From the NCBI GenBank assembly GCA_020639255.1, contig JACKGZ010000008.1, positions 62,001 through 126,000 on the forward strand: a stretch of 64,000 nucleotides of DNA. The letters run 5' to 3'. This DNA comes from Phycisphaera sp. GTDB taxonomy: Bacteria > Planctomycetota > Phycisphaerae > Phycisphaerales > UBA1924. The number at the start of each line of letters is the position of its first letter. Positions within the stretch are counted from its first letter, which is position 1. Positions 53,265-62,524 of this stretch are shown here, in pieces. Below the pieces are notes generated by a model. That model did not search any database. It was not told where the DNA came from and saw only the letters and a program-made list of their open reading frames with translations. A program made the translations under genes and the position numbers.

Positions 53265-55751
53265 ATGGGTCACGACGACACCGCCAGCATCGACACGCAC
53301 GGCCCCGACGATCACCGTCGGGCTGTCTCGCGCTCGATGGGTGACCCCGTCACCACCGGCGACATGCTGGGTGTCTACAAGCTCCTCGAACGCATCGGCG
53401 AGGGCGGTTTCGGCGCGGTCTACCTCGCCGAGCAGACCGAGCCAGTCCGCCGACGTGTCGCGGTCAAGCTCCTGAAATTCGGCCAGGAAGCCGAGCACAT
53501 CCTCGCCCGCTTCAACGCCGAACGCCAGACCCTGGCGATGATGGACCACCCCAACATCGCCAAGATCCTCGATGCGGGCCAGAGCGACCGCGGCGTGTCG
53601 TACTTCGTCATGGAGTATGTCCAGGGCTCGCCCATCACCGACTACTGCGACGGCGCCCGACTCAGCATCCGCGAACGCATCAACCTGATCCGCGGCGTCT
53701 GCCACGCCGTCACGCACGCCCACCAGAAGGGCATCATCCACCGCGACATCAAGCCGAGCAACGTCCTCGTCACACTCAGCAACGACAAGCCCCTGCCCAA
53801 GGTGATCGACTTCGGCATCGCCAAGGTCGTTGCCACCACCGGATCCGATGACAGCGCGGCCTACACACGCATCCACCAGATGCTCGGCACGCCCGCATAC
53901 ATGAGCCCCGAGCAAGCCGGCGGCGCCGCCCACGCGATCGACACGCGATCCGACGTCTACTCCATCGGCGCGATGCTCTACGAACTCCTTGTCGGAGCCA
54001 CGCCCCTCGACGGCAAGCTGATCAACGAACTACCAATCCTCGAACTCCACAACAAAATCGCGACCGAGCAGGCCCCACCGCTCACAACGCGGCTCGAGCA
54101 GGTCGAGCACCGCGCCGAGCAGATCGCGCTCTGCCGGAGCACGTCGATCTCGAATCTCAGAACGACTGTGAAGGGCGACCTGAACTGGATCGTCCAGAAA
54201 TGCCTCGAGAAAGACCCGCTCCGCCGCTACCCCACTGTCTCGGCGCTCGAGGACGACCTGCGCCGATACCTCGCAAACGAACCCGTCGTCGCGGGCCCGC
54301 CCTCGCAGCTGTACCTCTTCAAGAAGTTCCTCCGCAGGCGCCGGGTTGAGGTCGCCGCGGCTGTCACAGTGCTCATCGTGCTCGTGCTCGGCTTTCTCGG
54401 GACAGTCATCGGCTGGGCACGCGCGACCGAAGAATCGAAGCGTCTCCAGTTCACGATCGACTTCTTTTCACAGTCGCTCGCGGATGCCTCGGAGAGCTCG
54501 TCGCCTATTGCGATCTGGTCAGAGACCCCCAGCCTGACTCTCGGTGAAGCACTCGCGCAATCGCAGATCCTGATCGAGAACACCTTCGACAACCAGCCCG
54601 AACTCGAAGCCACCATTCGCCAGCTCATCGGGCTCGCCCAACTGCGCGGCGGCAAATACGACGACGCCCAGCTCCAGCTCGCAAGATCGCTCGAGCTTCG
54701 TAAGCAGAAGCTCGGATCGGACGACCCCAAGGTGCTCGAGCTGCTCCTGCCTATCGCCGAAGCCAAGAGCAAGGCGGGCGATGTTCCCGGCGCGATGTCC
54801 GCAGCCACCTCCGCGTACGAGAGGCACGCCGAGGTCTATGGCGCGGACTCCGAGATCACACGCTCGGTCGCGCTCTGGATCGCCCGGTGGTTGAATTCCG
54901 GCTTCCGGTTCTCCGACGCCGAGAGCTACTTCGAGAAGGCCATGCTCACCGTCGGCGGCACACCGGACACCGATGACCCGATCACGCTTGCGGCGATGAT
55001 CGAGCGTGTGAGCGTCTCGGTCAGCGAGGGCGAACTCGCCCGCGCCGAGTCGCATCTGCGCAGCGCCGAGCCACGCATCAGCCAGCTCCCCGAGTCGGAC
55101 ACCAAACTGCGCACGCTCTTTACGCGTCAGTTCGGCATGCTTCTCGTGCTCCGCGGCAAGACCGACGAGGCAATCCGATACCTCACACCCCCGCCCGGAA
55201 TAGAGCCCCAAAACGAAGACCGTGTGCAGACGCGACTCCTGGCCTGGGCACAGGGACGAGCCGGGAACTATGACGTGGCCAACGCGATGTTCGCGCAGAT
55301 CCTCGACATCGAGAGCCGCAACCCCGGCACGATCTTCCGCGAGATCTTTGCAAGGCTTTTCTACGCCGACATTCTCTTGCAGCAGGGCAACGCGCGGGAC
55401 GCGGCTACGCAGGCAGATCTCGCGATCGAGAAGTACGACGCGAACGAGTTGCCCAACGATCCGGACAGGCTCTGGGGCAAGGCGCTGGCTTCGATGGCGC
55501 ACACCGAACTCGGCGAGTCAGAAGCTGCGGAATCGTGCCTCGACGACGCACTCCGGATCCAGCAGCTCTTCCCCGAGCACAGGCTGCACGTGCCGACCGT
55601 GCTGCTGGCCAAAGCCAAGTACGAGCACGCGCAGGGCGACAACACCTCAGCGACAGCAACGGTCAGGGAAGCGATCAAGCTGGCGATCGAGATCTACGGC
55701 CCCGATCACCCGATCACAAAGTCAATGCAGAGCTGGCGAGATTCGCTTTAG
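53265..55751 (+). CDS. PknB-type Ser/Thr protein kinase with membrane helix and TPR region
   Basis: 828 residues from the ATG at 53265. An upstream ATG at 53187 is in frame, and neither has a clear SD. The kinase domain (about 35-310) has the glycine loop IGEGGFGAVYLAE, VAVKLLKF Lys, catalytic loop IIHRDIKPSNVL, DFGIAK, and the activation-end GTPAYMSPEQA. A membrane helix (AAAVTVLIVLVLGFLGTVIGWA) lies near 370-390. The extracellular part is alpha-helical with TPR-like repeats (GLAQLRGGKYDDAQLQLARSLELRKQKLG, FSDAESYFEKAM). Typical planctomycete signalling kinase. Target unknown. Confidence 0.93.
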   Translation: MGHDDTASIDTHGPDDHRRAVSRSMGDPVTTGDMLGVYKLLERIGEGGFGAVYLAEQTEPVRRRVAVKLLKFGQEAEHILARFNAERQTLAMMDHPNIAKILDAGQSDRGVSYFVMEYVQGSPITDYCDGARLSIRERINLIRGVCHAVTHAHQKGIIHRDIKPSNVLVTLSNDKPLPKVIDFGIAKVVATTGSDDSAAYTRIHQMLGTPAYMSPEQAGGAAHAIDTRSDVYSIGAMLYELLVGATPLDGKLINELPILELHNKIATEQAPPLTTRLEQVEHRAEQIALCRSTSISNLRTTVKGDLNWIVQKCLEKDPLRRYPTVSALEDDLRRYLANEPVVAGPPSQLYLFKKFLRRRRVEVAAAVTVLIVLVLGFLGTVIGWARATEESKRLQFTIDFFSQSLADASESSSPIAIWSETPSLTLGEALAQSQILIENTFDNQPELEATIRQLIGLAQLRGGKYDDAQLQLARSLELRKQKLGSDDPKVLELLLPIAEAKSKAGDVPGAMSAATSAYERHAEVYGADSEITRSVALWIARWLNSGFRFSDAESYFEKAMLTVGGTPDTDDPITLAAMIERVSVSVSEGELARAESHLRSAEPRISQLPESDTKLRTLFTRQFGMLLVLRGKTDEAIRYLTPPPGIEPQNEDRVQTRLLAWAQGRAGNYDVANAMFAQILDIESRNPGTIFREIFARLFYADILLQQGNARDAATQADLAIEKYDANELPNDPDRLWGKALASMAHTELGESEAAESCLDDALRIQQLFPEHRLHVPTVLLAKAKYEHAQGDNTSATATVREAIKLAIEIYGPDHPITKSMQSWRDSL

Positions 55752-56485
55752 CGCCGGCGACGTGTGGCTGCCAGGCCCATCATGCCCATCAGGACACCGG
55801 TCGCAGGCGCGGGCACATAGAACTCGCCATCCCACTCAAGCAGCAGCGTCGTGCCATCGAAGCTCGTGTTGAACGCGCCTGTGCCGAACTGCGGCTCACT
55901 GAGATCGTTGGCAAGGCCCGAGAAGATCGAGGCAAACTGCAGGATGAGCGTATCGCCCGTGGCTCGTTCGAGGACCATGGTGCCGGCCTCGAAGAACTCG
56001 CCGGGTGTGCTGCTTGGGAGCCAAGTGATCGAGTAATCGCGGATGCCGACAATGTCGGTCGGGCCGTTGTAGGTGCCCGAGATGACGCTATTCGAGATCC
56101 AGTCGGCCCCGCCGCCGCTGTTGGTGACGGTCGAGTCGATCTGTAGGATGCTGCCCGGCAGACCGATCCACTGGAATGTCCGGCTCGTGGAGTAATTCCC
56201 GCCACCGAGCACATAGAGATTGTCGGGCGAGCCCGGATCGCGGAACGCATTCGAGCACAGATTCGAGATCAACGATGCGGAAAGCGGGTCAAAAGTAGAA
56301 GGAATCGACCCGAAATCGATCCGTGCCTGGCTCATACCAGTCTGATTAAGGTCGAGAACGCCCGTGCCCGTGGCCTCAACGGCCCCACCGTTCACCGTAC
56401 CGGTGAAGTTCGTCTGGAAGTCTCGAAGCTGCCCCTGAGCGCTCGAAGCGCAGACCACGACAAGGACCATCCCGAAAATACGCAT
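55748..56485 (-). CDS. Exported protein with PEP-CTERM-like sorting tail
   Basis: 245 residues. GGAGAGG lies just upstream of the ATG at 56485, and the signal peptide is MRIFGMVLVVVCASSAQG. The body is beta-rich without a recognised domain (LDLNQTGMSQARIDFGSIPS, IVGIRDYSITWLPSSTPGEFFEAG). The C-terminus VPAPATGVLMGMMGLAATRRRR is the exosortase-type signal, almost the same as that of the protein ending at 44510. Its stop overlaps that of the convergent kinase gene by four bases. Confidence 0.75.
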   Translation of the reverse strand: MRIFGMVLVVVCASSAQGQLRDFQTNFTGTVNGGAVEATGTGVLDLNQTGMSQARIDFGSIPSTFDPLSASLISNLCSNAFRDPGSPDNLYVLGGGNYSTSRTFQWIGLPGSILQIDSTVTNSGGGADWISNSVISGTYNGPTDIVGIRDYSITWLPSSTPGEFFEAGTMVLERATGDTLILQFASIFSGLANDLSEPQFGTGAFNTSFDGTTLLLEWDGEFYVPAPATGVLMGMMGLAATRRRR

Positions 56486-56615
56486 GGGGCCTCTCCAGAC
56501 AGGTGGATGCGCACAGCCCCGGCTTGAACGCCGGTTCACCTGTAAGAGAGCACCGATTCATCCGGTGGCCAGTCAAATAGGGGAAATATCCCGCCTTTGC
56601 GAGTCCAAAATCGAA

Positions 56616-58223
56616 TTATCCGAGCCTGATCGATGCCGCGGACAGGTCGTCGGCCAGCGGACCATCGGCAAAGGCCCGGACAGCCGCAACCAGGCCGCTG
56701 ATCTCATCCGCCGGGCTTTGGGCCGCGTTCAGGATCTCGAGGGTGCGGTCGATCCCGAACTGCGTTCCCTCGGCGTTGGTCTGCTCGATCACACCGTCGC
56801 TCACGAGCACGAGGTGAGACCCAGGTTCGGTCTGCAGTTTGATCGCCCGGTGCCCGGCCTGCGCCTGCACCCCGAGCGGGACCGACCCATCAATCCGGAG
56901 CTGCTCGGCCGGCTCGCCCCGGGCCCTCAGAAAGATGTACCCGTGGCCCGCATCGCAGAGCTCGAGCTCACCCGTGCCCGGGTGCCAGCAGCCGGCAACC
57001 AGCGTCACAAACTGCCCGACGTCGGAGCGCCGCATCAGGCTGTCGTTGGCCTCGTTGATCGCGACGTCGAGCGAGACTCCTCGCCCCAGCAGCGTGCGCA
57101 GCTGGGTCTGCGTCGCGACCATCTGCATGCCCGCGCCCACACCCTTGCCCGTGGCATCGCCGAGAAAGAACGCAGCACGACCGTCGGCGGTGATGAGGAA
57201 ATCGAACAGGTCGCCCCCGACGTATCGGCCCGGGATCGACTCGAAGACGTAGCCGACGCTGTCGTTGCCGCCCTGTTTGGGAGGAAAGAGCAACTCCTGT
57301 GCGTTGCGCGCAGACTTGAGGTCGAGGTCGAGCTGTCGGCGCCGCTCTTCCATCTCAGCCGCGAGGATGCGCTCGATCGCGAGCCCGGCGATGCCGACGA
57401 GCGCCTGGCAGAACGCGGCTGTATCCTTCTCGATGCGGTCCTCACCGCCCCGCGAATCCACGTAAAGAAAGCAATCGGGCTGGCCTCCGGCGACGACCGC
57501 GGCGCAGAGTGCGGTCTGGATATCCAGCTCGATCAGCGAATGCGACCGCGTGTCCGGAGCCGCGCCGCTCAGCAGCTGCGCGACCTTTCCGGTTGAGGCC
57601 TCGCTGATCAGAGTCTGACTGAGCCGGAGTTCGCCCGGGGCGTTGCTCGAGGCGATGACATCGAACTCGGTCTCGCCCAGCGGCCTGACGACGTACGTGC
57701 GCTGACAGCCTTTGAGATCGCGCATTGCCGAGACTATGGCGTCGGCAACCTCTGTCCGTGTCGCCGTCACCGAAAACGATCGCGCGGCTGAAAGTAGCCT
57801 ATCGAGCTTGATCTGCGCGAGACCCTGCAGCGCATGCTGCTCAAGGCGCTGGACTCTGGCGTCGCGGTCGACGATCGTCTGCATCATGGTCGCGCTGCGT
57901 TCGCCGGCGACCATAAAACGCCAGTTCCCGAGCGAGACCACGTCGCCCTGTCGGATCTCGACTTCTTCCTCCGCGTCAAGACGCACGCCATTGACGAACG
58001 TCCCGTGTCGGCTACCCAGATCCTGGACGTACACCCCGCTCCCGCGGACATGAACCCTCGCGTGCCGACGTGAGATCCCCGGATCGCTCACCCGCCAGTC
58101 GGCCTCGTCCGAACGCCCGATCAACGCCGACCGTTCAACACCCGACAACGCAAACGGCGCAATGGCACCCCCGGTGTCCGGATCGATCGGCCGAAGTGTC
58201 CAACCTGCATAGTTGCTCTGCAT
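56616..58223 (-). CDS. FHA-GAF-SpoIIE family PP2C phosphatase
   Basis: 535 residues from the ATG at 58223. An FHA domain (about 25-100) recognises phosphothreonine: SALIGRSDEADWRVSDPGISRRHARVHV and LGSRHGTFVNG. A GAF-like domain covers about 140-300. The SpoIIE-type phosphatase domain has GRYVGGDLFDFLITADGRAAFFLGDATGKGVGAGM and HLVLVSDGVIEQTN with the metal-binding Asp residues. It begins four bases after the lysK stop, so it is probably co-transcribed with the lys operon. It may reverse or read signals of Ser/Thr kinases such as the one at 53265; that link is inference. Confidence 0.9.
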   Translation of the reverse strand: MQSNYAGWTLRPIDPDTGGAIAPFALSGVERSALIGRSDEADWRVSDPGISRRHARVHVRGSGVYVQDLGSRHGTFVNGVRLDAEEEVEIRQGDVVSLGNWRFMVAGERSATMMQTIVDRDARVQRLEQHALQGLAQIKLDRLLSAARSFSVTATRTEVADAIVSAMRDLKGCQRTYVVRPLGETEFDVIASSNAPGELRLSQTLISEASTGKVAQLLSGAAPDTRSHSLIELDIQTALCAAVVAGGQPDCFLYVDSRGGEDRIEKDTAAFCQALVGIAGLAIERILAAEMEERRRQLDLDLKSARNAQELLFPPKQGGNDSVGYVFESIPGRYVGGDLFDFLITADGRAAFFLGDATGKGVGAGMQMVATQTQLRTLLGRGVSLDVAINEANDSLMRRSDVGQFVTLVAGCWHPGTGELELCDAGHGYIFLRARGEPAEQLRIDGSVPLGVQAQAGHRAIKLQTEPGSHLVLVSDGVIEQTNAEGTQFGIDRTLEILNAAQSPADEISGLVAAVRAFADGPLADDLSAASIRLG

Positions 58224-58227
58224 CGTG

Positions 58228-59325
58228 CTAGAGCTTAGTGGATATCGCCTCGTCCGGGCACGCCAGAACCAACTCATCCGAGAGCCGCTCAACCGCGACC
58301 CGAATGACATCTACCGACTGCCCAAATTCTTCGAGTGAGAGCCGCTCATCTGGTGTGTGATCGAGCGAGCTATCGCCCGGGCCATAGGCCGCGATCGGGC
58401 ACTGCCAGACCGGCGCTACGACGTTGAAGTCCGCCGTGCCCGTCTTGAGCTTGGGCCTCGGCCGGCCGCCCGCTTCGCGGATCGCCAGCGAGAGCGCCCG
58501 CGCGACAGCATCGTTGCAGTCGCTCTGGACTGCGACCTCCATCCCCTCAAATCCGAGCCTGACGCGCCCATCCGCCAGGATCCGCATCGTCCGGACCAGA
58601 TCCTCGGGCTGCACCCCGATCGGCAGGCGGAACCCCGCCGACATCGATGCCGTCTCATGGAGCCCGTCATCCTCCGACGACCACCCGCGGATGTTCGCCT
58701 GGACCTGATCGAACGCTCGCTCACGCCCCATGTTGAAACGCGCAACACGACCGAGCACCTCGCCCCACCAGGCGTGCAGCTCGTCGGTCGCAGACGATTG
58801 GGGGCCGGCTGAGTGCGCGCAATCTCGTGTACACGTTGCACGCACAAGCAGCCGGCCCTTGTACCCGAGCGTGACGCCGTCCCACCCGCTGGGTTCACCG
58901 ATGATGCAGGCATCGGGGCGGTACTGCCGCGCCAGATGTCGCGCACCGGGTGAGCCGGCGGTCTCCTCCCCCACCGCGCCCGCCACGGAGACGCGCACAT
59001 CCTCTGGCAGCTCCGCGCGCGAAGCCCCCACCAGCATCGCCGCCAGCGGCCCCTTCGCGTCCACGCTCCCACGTCCGTACAGCTCCCCATCCTCAACCCG
59101 CACCGGGATCTCGCCCGGCACCGTGTCGATGTGCCCGAGCAGCACGATGTGCACCGGCGCATCGATCGCGCCGCGGTGCGCGAGCGCGTTGCCCGCCTCG
59201 TCGATCTCGGCGTCGAAGCCGAACTCGATCGCGTGGCGGACGAACACCTCAGCTGCGGCTCGTTCGGACCCCGACACGCTGGGGGTCGAGATGAGATCGA
59301 AGAGGACCTGCTCGGCTTCGTTCAT
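58228..59325 (-). CDS. lysK: [LysW]-lysine / [LysW]-ornithine hydrolase
   Basis: 365 residues, M20 metallopeptidase family. Metal ligands are in VLLGHIDTVPGEIPV (His), YGRGSVDAKGPLAAM (bridging Asp), VGEETAGSPGARHL (catalytic Glu) and near the end GDSSLDHTPDERLSL (His). It frees the finished amino acid from the carrier LysW. The ATG at 59325 overlaps the lysZ stop (ATGA). Last enzyme gene of lysW-X-Y-Z-K. Confidence 0.93.
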   Translation of the reverse strand: MNEAEQVLFDLISTPSVSGSERAAAEVFVRHAIEFGFDAEIDEAGNALAHRGAIDAPVHIVLLGHIDTVPGEIPVRVEDGELYGRGSVDAKGPLAAMLVGASRAELPEDVRVSVAGAVGEETAGSPGARHLARQYRPDACIIGEPSGWDGVTLGYKGRLLVRATCTRDCAHSAGPQSSATDELHAWWGEVLGRVARFNMGRERAFDQVQANIRGWSSEDDGLHETASMSAGFRLPIGVQPEDLVRTMRILADGRVRLGFEGMEVAVQSDCNDAVARALSLAIREAGGRPRPKLKTGTADFNVVAPVWQCPIAAYGPGDSSLDHTPDERLSLEEFGQSVDVIRVAVERLSDELVLACPDEAISTKL

Positions 59326-60149
59326 GACATCACCGCCCCGCACGCAAAGACCGTGCCCCGACCCGTTCTGGCTTGTGCGATCGCACCCTTACCCCGCGCC
59401 AAGCCGATCACGACGCGACCGACACCGCCCGACAAGGCCTCCTCCGCCGCCAGCACCTTGTTCTTCATCCGCCCCTTGGCCGCCGATCGCGCCACTTCCA
59501 GGTCGTCACGCTCGACCGACTCGATGAGCGACCCGGAATCCGCCGGATCACGCAGAAGCCCCGGCACATTCGAGAGTAAAAGAAGTTCGTCAGCGCCAAG
59601 AGCTGCTGCCGTCGCCGCCGCAGCCCGGTCCGCATCGACATTGATCGCCACGCCCTCGTCCGTCACCGCGGGGGGTGTCAAAACAACCACACGTCCCGCA
59701 TCCATGAGCAGATTCAGGAACGCCGCGTCGACGCGTTCAACTCTGCCCGAGAGATCGTCGCGGATGATCACCGTCCGCCCGTCCTCCACCGCGCGGATCG
59801 CCTCCTTCCGCGAGCCGATCCAGAGCCCCGCGTCGATCCCGCTGAGACCCACTGCATCGACGCCCTCTCGGCGCAAACTCTCGACCATGCCCTTGTTCAC
59901 CTTGCCGCAGTAGACCATCTCGAAAATCTCAAGCGTGCGCCGATCGGTGCGCCGCGACTGCTGCCCGCCCGGGCTCGTGATCGTCCGCGTCGGATGCCCG
60001 AGCGCCTCGGCGAGCACGTTCGTCTCATGCGACCCGCCGTGAACAACCACCACCCGGTGCCCCTCGCGAACAAGGCCTGCGATCTCCGGACACAGAGCCG
60101 TGGGCTCGATGCCCTCGCCCCCGCCGATCTTGATGACAATGGTGGACAT
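59322..60149 (-). CDS. lysZ: [LysW]-aminoadipate / glutamate kinase
   Basis: 275 residues, amino acid kinase family like ArgB. N-terminal VIKIGGGEG binds ATP phosphates, VVVVHGGSHETNVLAEALG the substrate, and NVDADRAAAATAAALGADELLLLSNVPGLL with RMKNKVLAAEEAL the nucleotide. It phosphorylates the side-chain carboxylate of the LysW-bound substrate. It lies 26 bases after lysY. Confidence 0.93.
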   Translation of the reverse strand: MSTIVIKIGGGEGIEPTALCPEIAGLVREGHRVVVVHGGSHETNVLAEALGHPTRTITSPGGQQSRRTDRRTLEIFEMVYCGKVNKGMVESLRREGVDAVGLSGIDAGLWIGSRKEAIRAVEDGRTVIIRDDLSGRVERVDAAFLNLLMDAGRVVVLTPPAVTDEGVAINVDADRAAAATAAALGADELLLLSNVPGLLRDPADSGSLIESVERDDLEVARSAAKGRMKNKVLAAEEALSGGVGRVVIGLARGKGAIAQARTGRGTVFACGAVMS

Positions 60150-60175
60150 GATGACTCTCTCTCCCCAAGCGGGGC

Positions 60176-61204
60176 TTACGCGGGGTGCAATCCCGGGAAG
60201 TTCAGACCCTGTGTTTCATCGAACCCGAGCGCGACGTTCATCGCCTGGATCGCCGAACCCGCAGCCCCCTTGACGAGGTTGTCGATCGCCGACAGTGCCA
60301 CGATCCGCCCCGAGCGTTCGTCGACCGCAAAACCCACGTCCGCGTGGTTCGAGCCGACCAGCACGCGGGGATCGGGGAAGCGATTGGCCCCGCTCCGCTC
60401 GGCCACGATGCGCACGAAGGGCTCGTCGCTGTACGCGCCGCGGTAGATCTTCCAGAGTTCCTTCTGCTCGACGGGCCTCGTGGGCTCGACGTGCGCGGTG
60501 CAGAGCACGCCCCGGACCATGTCGATCGCCGTGATGGTCGCATCGATGTCGATCGCCCCGAACGCCTGCTCGACCTCGGCGAGGTGCCTGTGCCCGAAGG
60601 GGCTGTAGGTCCGGGCCGTGCGCGCACGCACCGGGTGATGCGACCCGGCGCTCGCCTCGGCCCCCGCCTCCGACGAGCCCACCTTGATGTCCGCGATCAC
60701 GCGCTTAATCAGCCCCGCCCGCGCCAGGGGAAGCAGCGCGAGGTTCATCGCCGTCGCGTTGCACCCGACGCCCGAGATGAGCCGTGCACCGGGCAATTGA
60801 CCGCGTGTGATCTCGGGCAGGCCGTAGACCGCGCCGTCGAGCGCGTTCACGTTCGGATGCGCCTCGCCGTACCAGCGTTGGTACGCGTCCGGATCCTTGA
60901 TGCGAAAGTCCGCCGAGAGATCGACGACAAGCGGCGCGACGGCTCTCCAGCGGTCGATCTGCCGGCTCGCCTCGCCGTGCGGCATGCACAGAAACACCAC
61001 GTCGCACGCCTCGATCTCCTCGGGGCGCACGAAGTTGTGCGCCACGTACCCGCGAAGGTTCGGGTGCGTCCGCGACACCGGATTCCCAGCGAGCGACCTC
61101 GAAGAGACCTGCGCGATCTCGGCCTGCGGATGGGCAACGAGGAGGCGGAGAAGCTCGCCCCCCGTGTACCCGCTCCCGCCGACGACGGAACAACGGATCG
61201 TCAC
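60176..61204 (-). CDS. lysY: [LysW]-aminoadipate / glutamyl phosphate reductase
   Basis: 342 residues. The start is the GTG at 61204 that overlaps the lysX stop (GTGA). The frame is open further upstream, but that part lies inside lysX. ArgC-like: NADP loop SVVGGSGYTGGELLRLL, catalytic Cys in SGVGCNATAMN, and GSSEAGAEASAGSHHP. It reduces the LysW-bound acyl phosphate to the semialdehyde. Confidence 0.93.
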   Translation of the reverse strand: MTIRCSVVGGSGYTGGELLRLLVAHPQAEIAQVSSRSLAGNPVSRTHPNLRGYVAHNFVRPEEIEACDVVFLCMPHGEASRQIDRWRAVAPLVVDLSADFRIKDPDAYQRWYGEAHPNVNALDGAVYGLPEITRGQLPGARLISGVGCNATAMNLALLPLARAGLIKRVIADIKVGSSEAGAEASAGSHHPVRARTARTYSPFGHRHLAEVEQAFGAIDIDATITAIDMVRGVLCTAHVEPTRPVEQKELWKIYRGAYSDEPFVRIVAERSGANRFPDPRVLVGSNHADVGFAVDERSGRIVALSAIDNLVKGAAGSAIQAMNVALGFDETQGLNFPGLHPA

Positions 61205-62076
61205 GCCAGGGCTCCCTGACTCGTGCGCACGCCCTCGGCGATCCGGACAACGTGAGCCGCCACGAGACCCGGGATGTCGACGCCCGTCGTCGAGATCGAG
61301 TTGCGGAACTCCATCGAGTGGTTGATTTCGTTCACGAGCAGCCCCCGATTCGGGCACTCGAGCAGGTCGACCGCGGCGACGTCCGCGCCGACCGAAGCCA
61401 CTGCACGCTCGCTCAGGTCATGCAGAGCGGGTGTGATTTCAAGGCCCGCAGCGGTCGCACCCCGAGCGGTGTTGGTGACCCAGTGCCCGCTTGTGCGCAC
61501 GATCGCGGCGATCGCCTCGCCACCCACCACAAACACTCGGATATCCCGCCCGGGCTTGTCGATGTGCTCCTGCACGTAGAACACGCCCTGCTGGACCGAG
61601 CCGAGCGTCTCGCGGTGCTCGATGATCGCCTCGGCTGCGTCGCGGTCGTTGACCCTGGCGACCAGCCGACCCCACGACCCGACGGTCGGCTTGAGCACCG
61701 CGGGATACCCGATCTGCTCGACCGACTCGATCGCCGACTCGGCGCTGATGCCCACCCGGACGCCCGGCGTCGGGACGCCCGCACGGATGAGCGCGATTGT
61801 GGTGTCGAGCTTGTCGGAGCACACCCGGATCGCCTCGGGACGGTTGATGCACCGCACGCCCAGTCCTTCGAGGATGCGCGTCACTGTGAGCGAAGCGGTC
61901 AGACTGACTGAGCGATCGACGACGGCGTCGTACTGGGCCCACTCGCCCAAGCTCGCGGGATCAAAGACGACCTGACGCAGATCGATCGGGGTAACCCGGA
62001 CGCCGGCGGACTCGAAGGCGTCGAGCAGCAGGCGTTCCTCGGCCCGGAGGCGTGTGTATGTCATGGCGATGTGCAT
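61201..62076 (-). CDS. lysX: Alpha-aminoadipate (or glutamate)-LysW ligase
   Basis: 291 residues, RimK/ATP-grasp family. AAGGAG is eight bases upstream of the ATG. Motifs are AVLKPTVGSWGRLVARVND, GVFYVQEHIDKPGRDIRVFVVGGEAIAAI and, at the active-site end, GLLVNEINHSMEFRNSISTTGVDIPG. It attaches the amino group of alpha-aminoadipate (lysine route) or glutamate (arginine route) to the C-terminal Glu of LysW. The upstream lysine-codon leader favours lysine. Confidence 0.94.
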   Translation of the reverse strand: MHIAMTYTRLRAEERLLLDAFESAGVRVTPIDLRQVVFDPASLGEWAQYDAVVDRSVSLTASLTVTRILEGLGVRCINRPEAIRVCSDKLDTTIALIRAGVPTPGVRVGISAESAIESVEQIGYPAVLKPTVGSWGRLVARVNDRDAAEAIIEHRETLGSVQQGVFYVQEHIDKPGRDIRVFVVGGEAIAAIVRTSGHWVTNTARGATAAGLEITPALHDLSERAVASVGADVAAVDLLECPNRGLLVNEINHSMEFRNSISTTGVDIPGLVAAHVVRIAEGVRTSQGALA

Positions 62077-62109
62077 GGGTGTGCTCCTTCGTGTGCGCTC
62101 AGACTTGGA

Positions 62110-62295
62110 TCACTCGCCCCAGTCTTCTTCGACCTCGGGCGCGAGTTCGAGGCGGACGGGGTTGGTGCAGGTGACCTCGAGCTCCGAGCCACAGTCGGGG
62201 CATCGGGCGACCTGCCCGTTGAGGGGCGAGCGGTCGAAGCTGATCGGGGCGTCACACTCGGGGCAGGCGGATTGGATGGTTTCGGTCGTGGACAT
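62110..62295 (-). CDS. lysW: Amino-group carrier protein LysW
   Basis: 61 residues from the ATG at 62295, which has AAGGAG eight bases upstream. Two zinc-finger half sites (CPECD and CPDCGS) and an acidic C-terminus ending in EDWGE are diagnostic. The terminal Glu accepts the substrate amino group as an isopeptide. First structural gene of the operon, 33 bases before lysX and behind the attenuator. Confidence 0.96.
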   Translation of the reverse strand: MSTTETIQSACPECDAPISFDRSPLNGQVARCPDCGSELEVTCTNPVRLELAPEVEEDWGE

Positions 62296-62357
62296 GGCGA
62301 TTCTCCTTGGGATCAGTGACGGGTTCACGGTTTGGGTTCACACGGACGGAAAGCAAC

Positions 62358-62394
62358 GAAAAAGAAAGCACCCCCGGAGGCGTCCGGGGGTGCT
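62358..62394 (-). terminator. Attenuator terminator upstream of lysW
   Basis: On the minus strand a perfect 12-pair stem (AGCACCCCCGGA/TCCGGGGGTGCT, loop CGCC) spans 62394-62367 and is followed by TTTCTTTTT (62367-62359, the first T being the last stem base). It lies between the leader peptide stop (62426) and lysW (62295), so any transcript from the leader promoter must pass it. The segment 62388-62379 (5' arm plus loop) is exactly complementary to 62467-62458 inside the leader peptide gene, which gives a competing antiterminator. Confidence 0.9.
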
Positions 62395-62425
62395 CGGTGT
62401 TCGATCTGGTTTCGGCTCTGGCTTC

Positions 62426-62515
62426 TTAGCCTGCCTGGACCCAGTCCACCATCACAGCCCGGACGCCTGGGGCGCCTTTGGCTTTGACGGCTTTTTTGGA
62501 CTGCGTGTAGCTCAT
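62426..62515 (-). CDS. 29-residue lysine-rich leader peptide
   Basis: A short frame starting ATG at 62515 and ending TAA at 62426. Residues 7, 8, 11 and 13 are Lys, all AAA, in a genome that otherwise strongly favours GC-ending codons. The predicted transcription start falls within about three bases of the ATG, so the message would be nearly leaderless and no SD is present. A strong terminator follows 31 bases after the stop, and the lysW-X-Y-Z-K operon lies beyond. This is the layout of an amino-acid leader peptide for transcription attenuation. Alternatives are a small functional protein or a chance frame within an untranslated leader RNA. Lys codons, promoter and terminator are seen; control by ribosome stalling is inferred. 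Confidence 0.7.
   Translation of the reverse strand: MSYTQSKKAVKAKGAPGVRAVMVDWVQAG
62458..62476 (-). promoter_or_regulatory. Antiterminator and protector segments within the leader gene
   Basis: GGCGTCCGGG (62467-62458, codons 17-20) pairs perfectly over ten bases with CCCGGACGCC of the terminator 5' arm and loop. Immediately before it GGCGCC (62476-62471) can fold onto GGCGTC (62467-62462) with loop CCA, five Watson-Crick pairs plus one G-U. That would sequester the antiterminator when no ribosome covers codons 14-15. A ribosome stalled at Lys13 would cover GGCGCC and free the antiterminator. Confidence 0.6.
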
Positions 62516-62524
62516 GGGTCGCGG

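Noticed and set aside
60150..61357. N-terminal extension of lysY upstream of 61204
   Set aside because: The extension would lie entirely within lysX, lacks the Rossmann start, and the GTG at 61204 gives the normal GTGA overlap.
62296..62515. Lysine riboswitch upstream of lysW
   Set aside because: The region is too short and lacks the five-helix lysine aptamer core. The terminator is instead paired with a peptide-coding segment.
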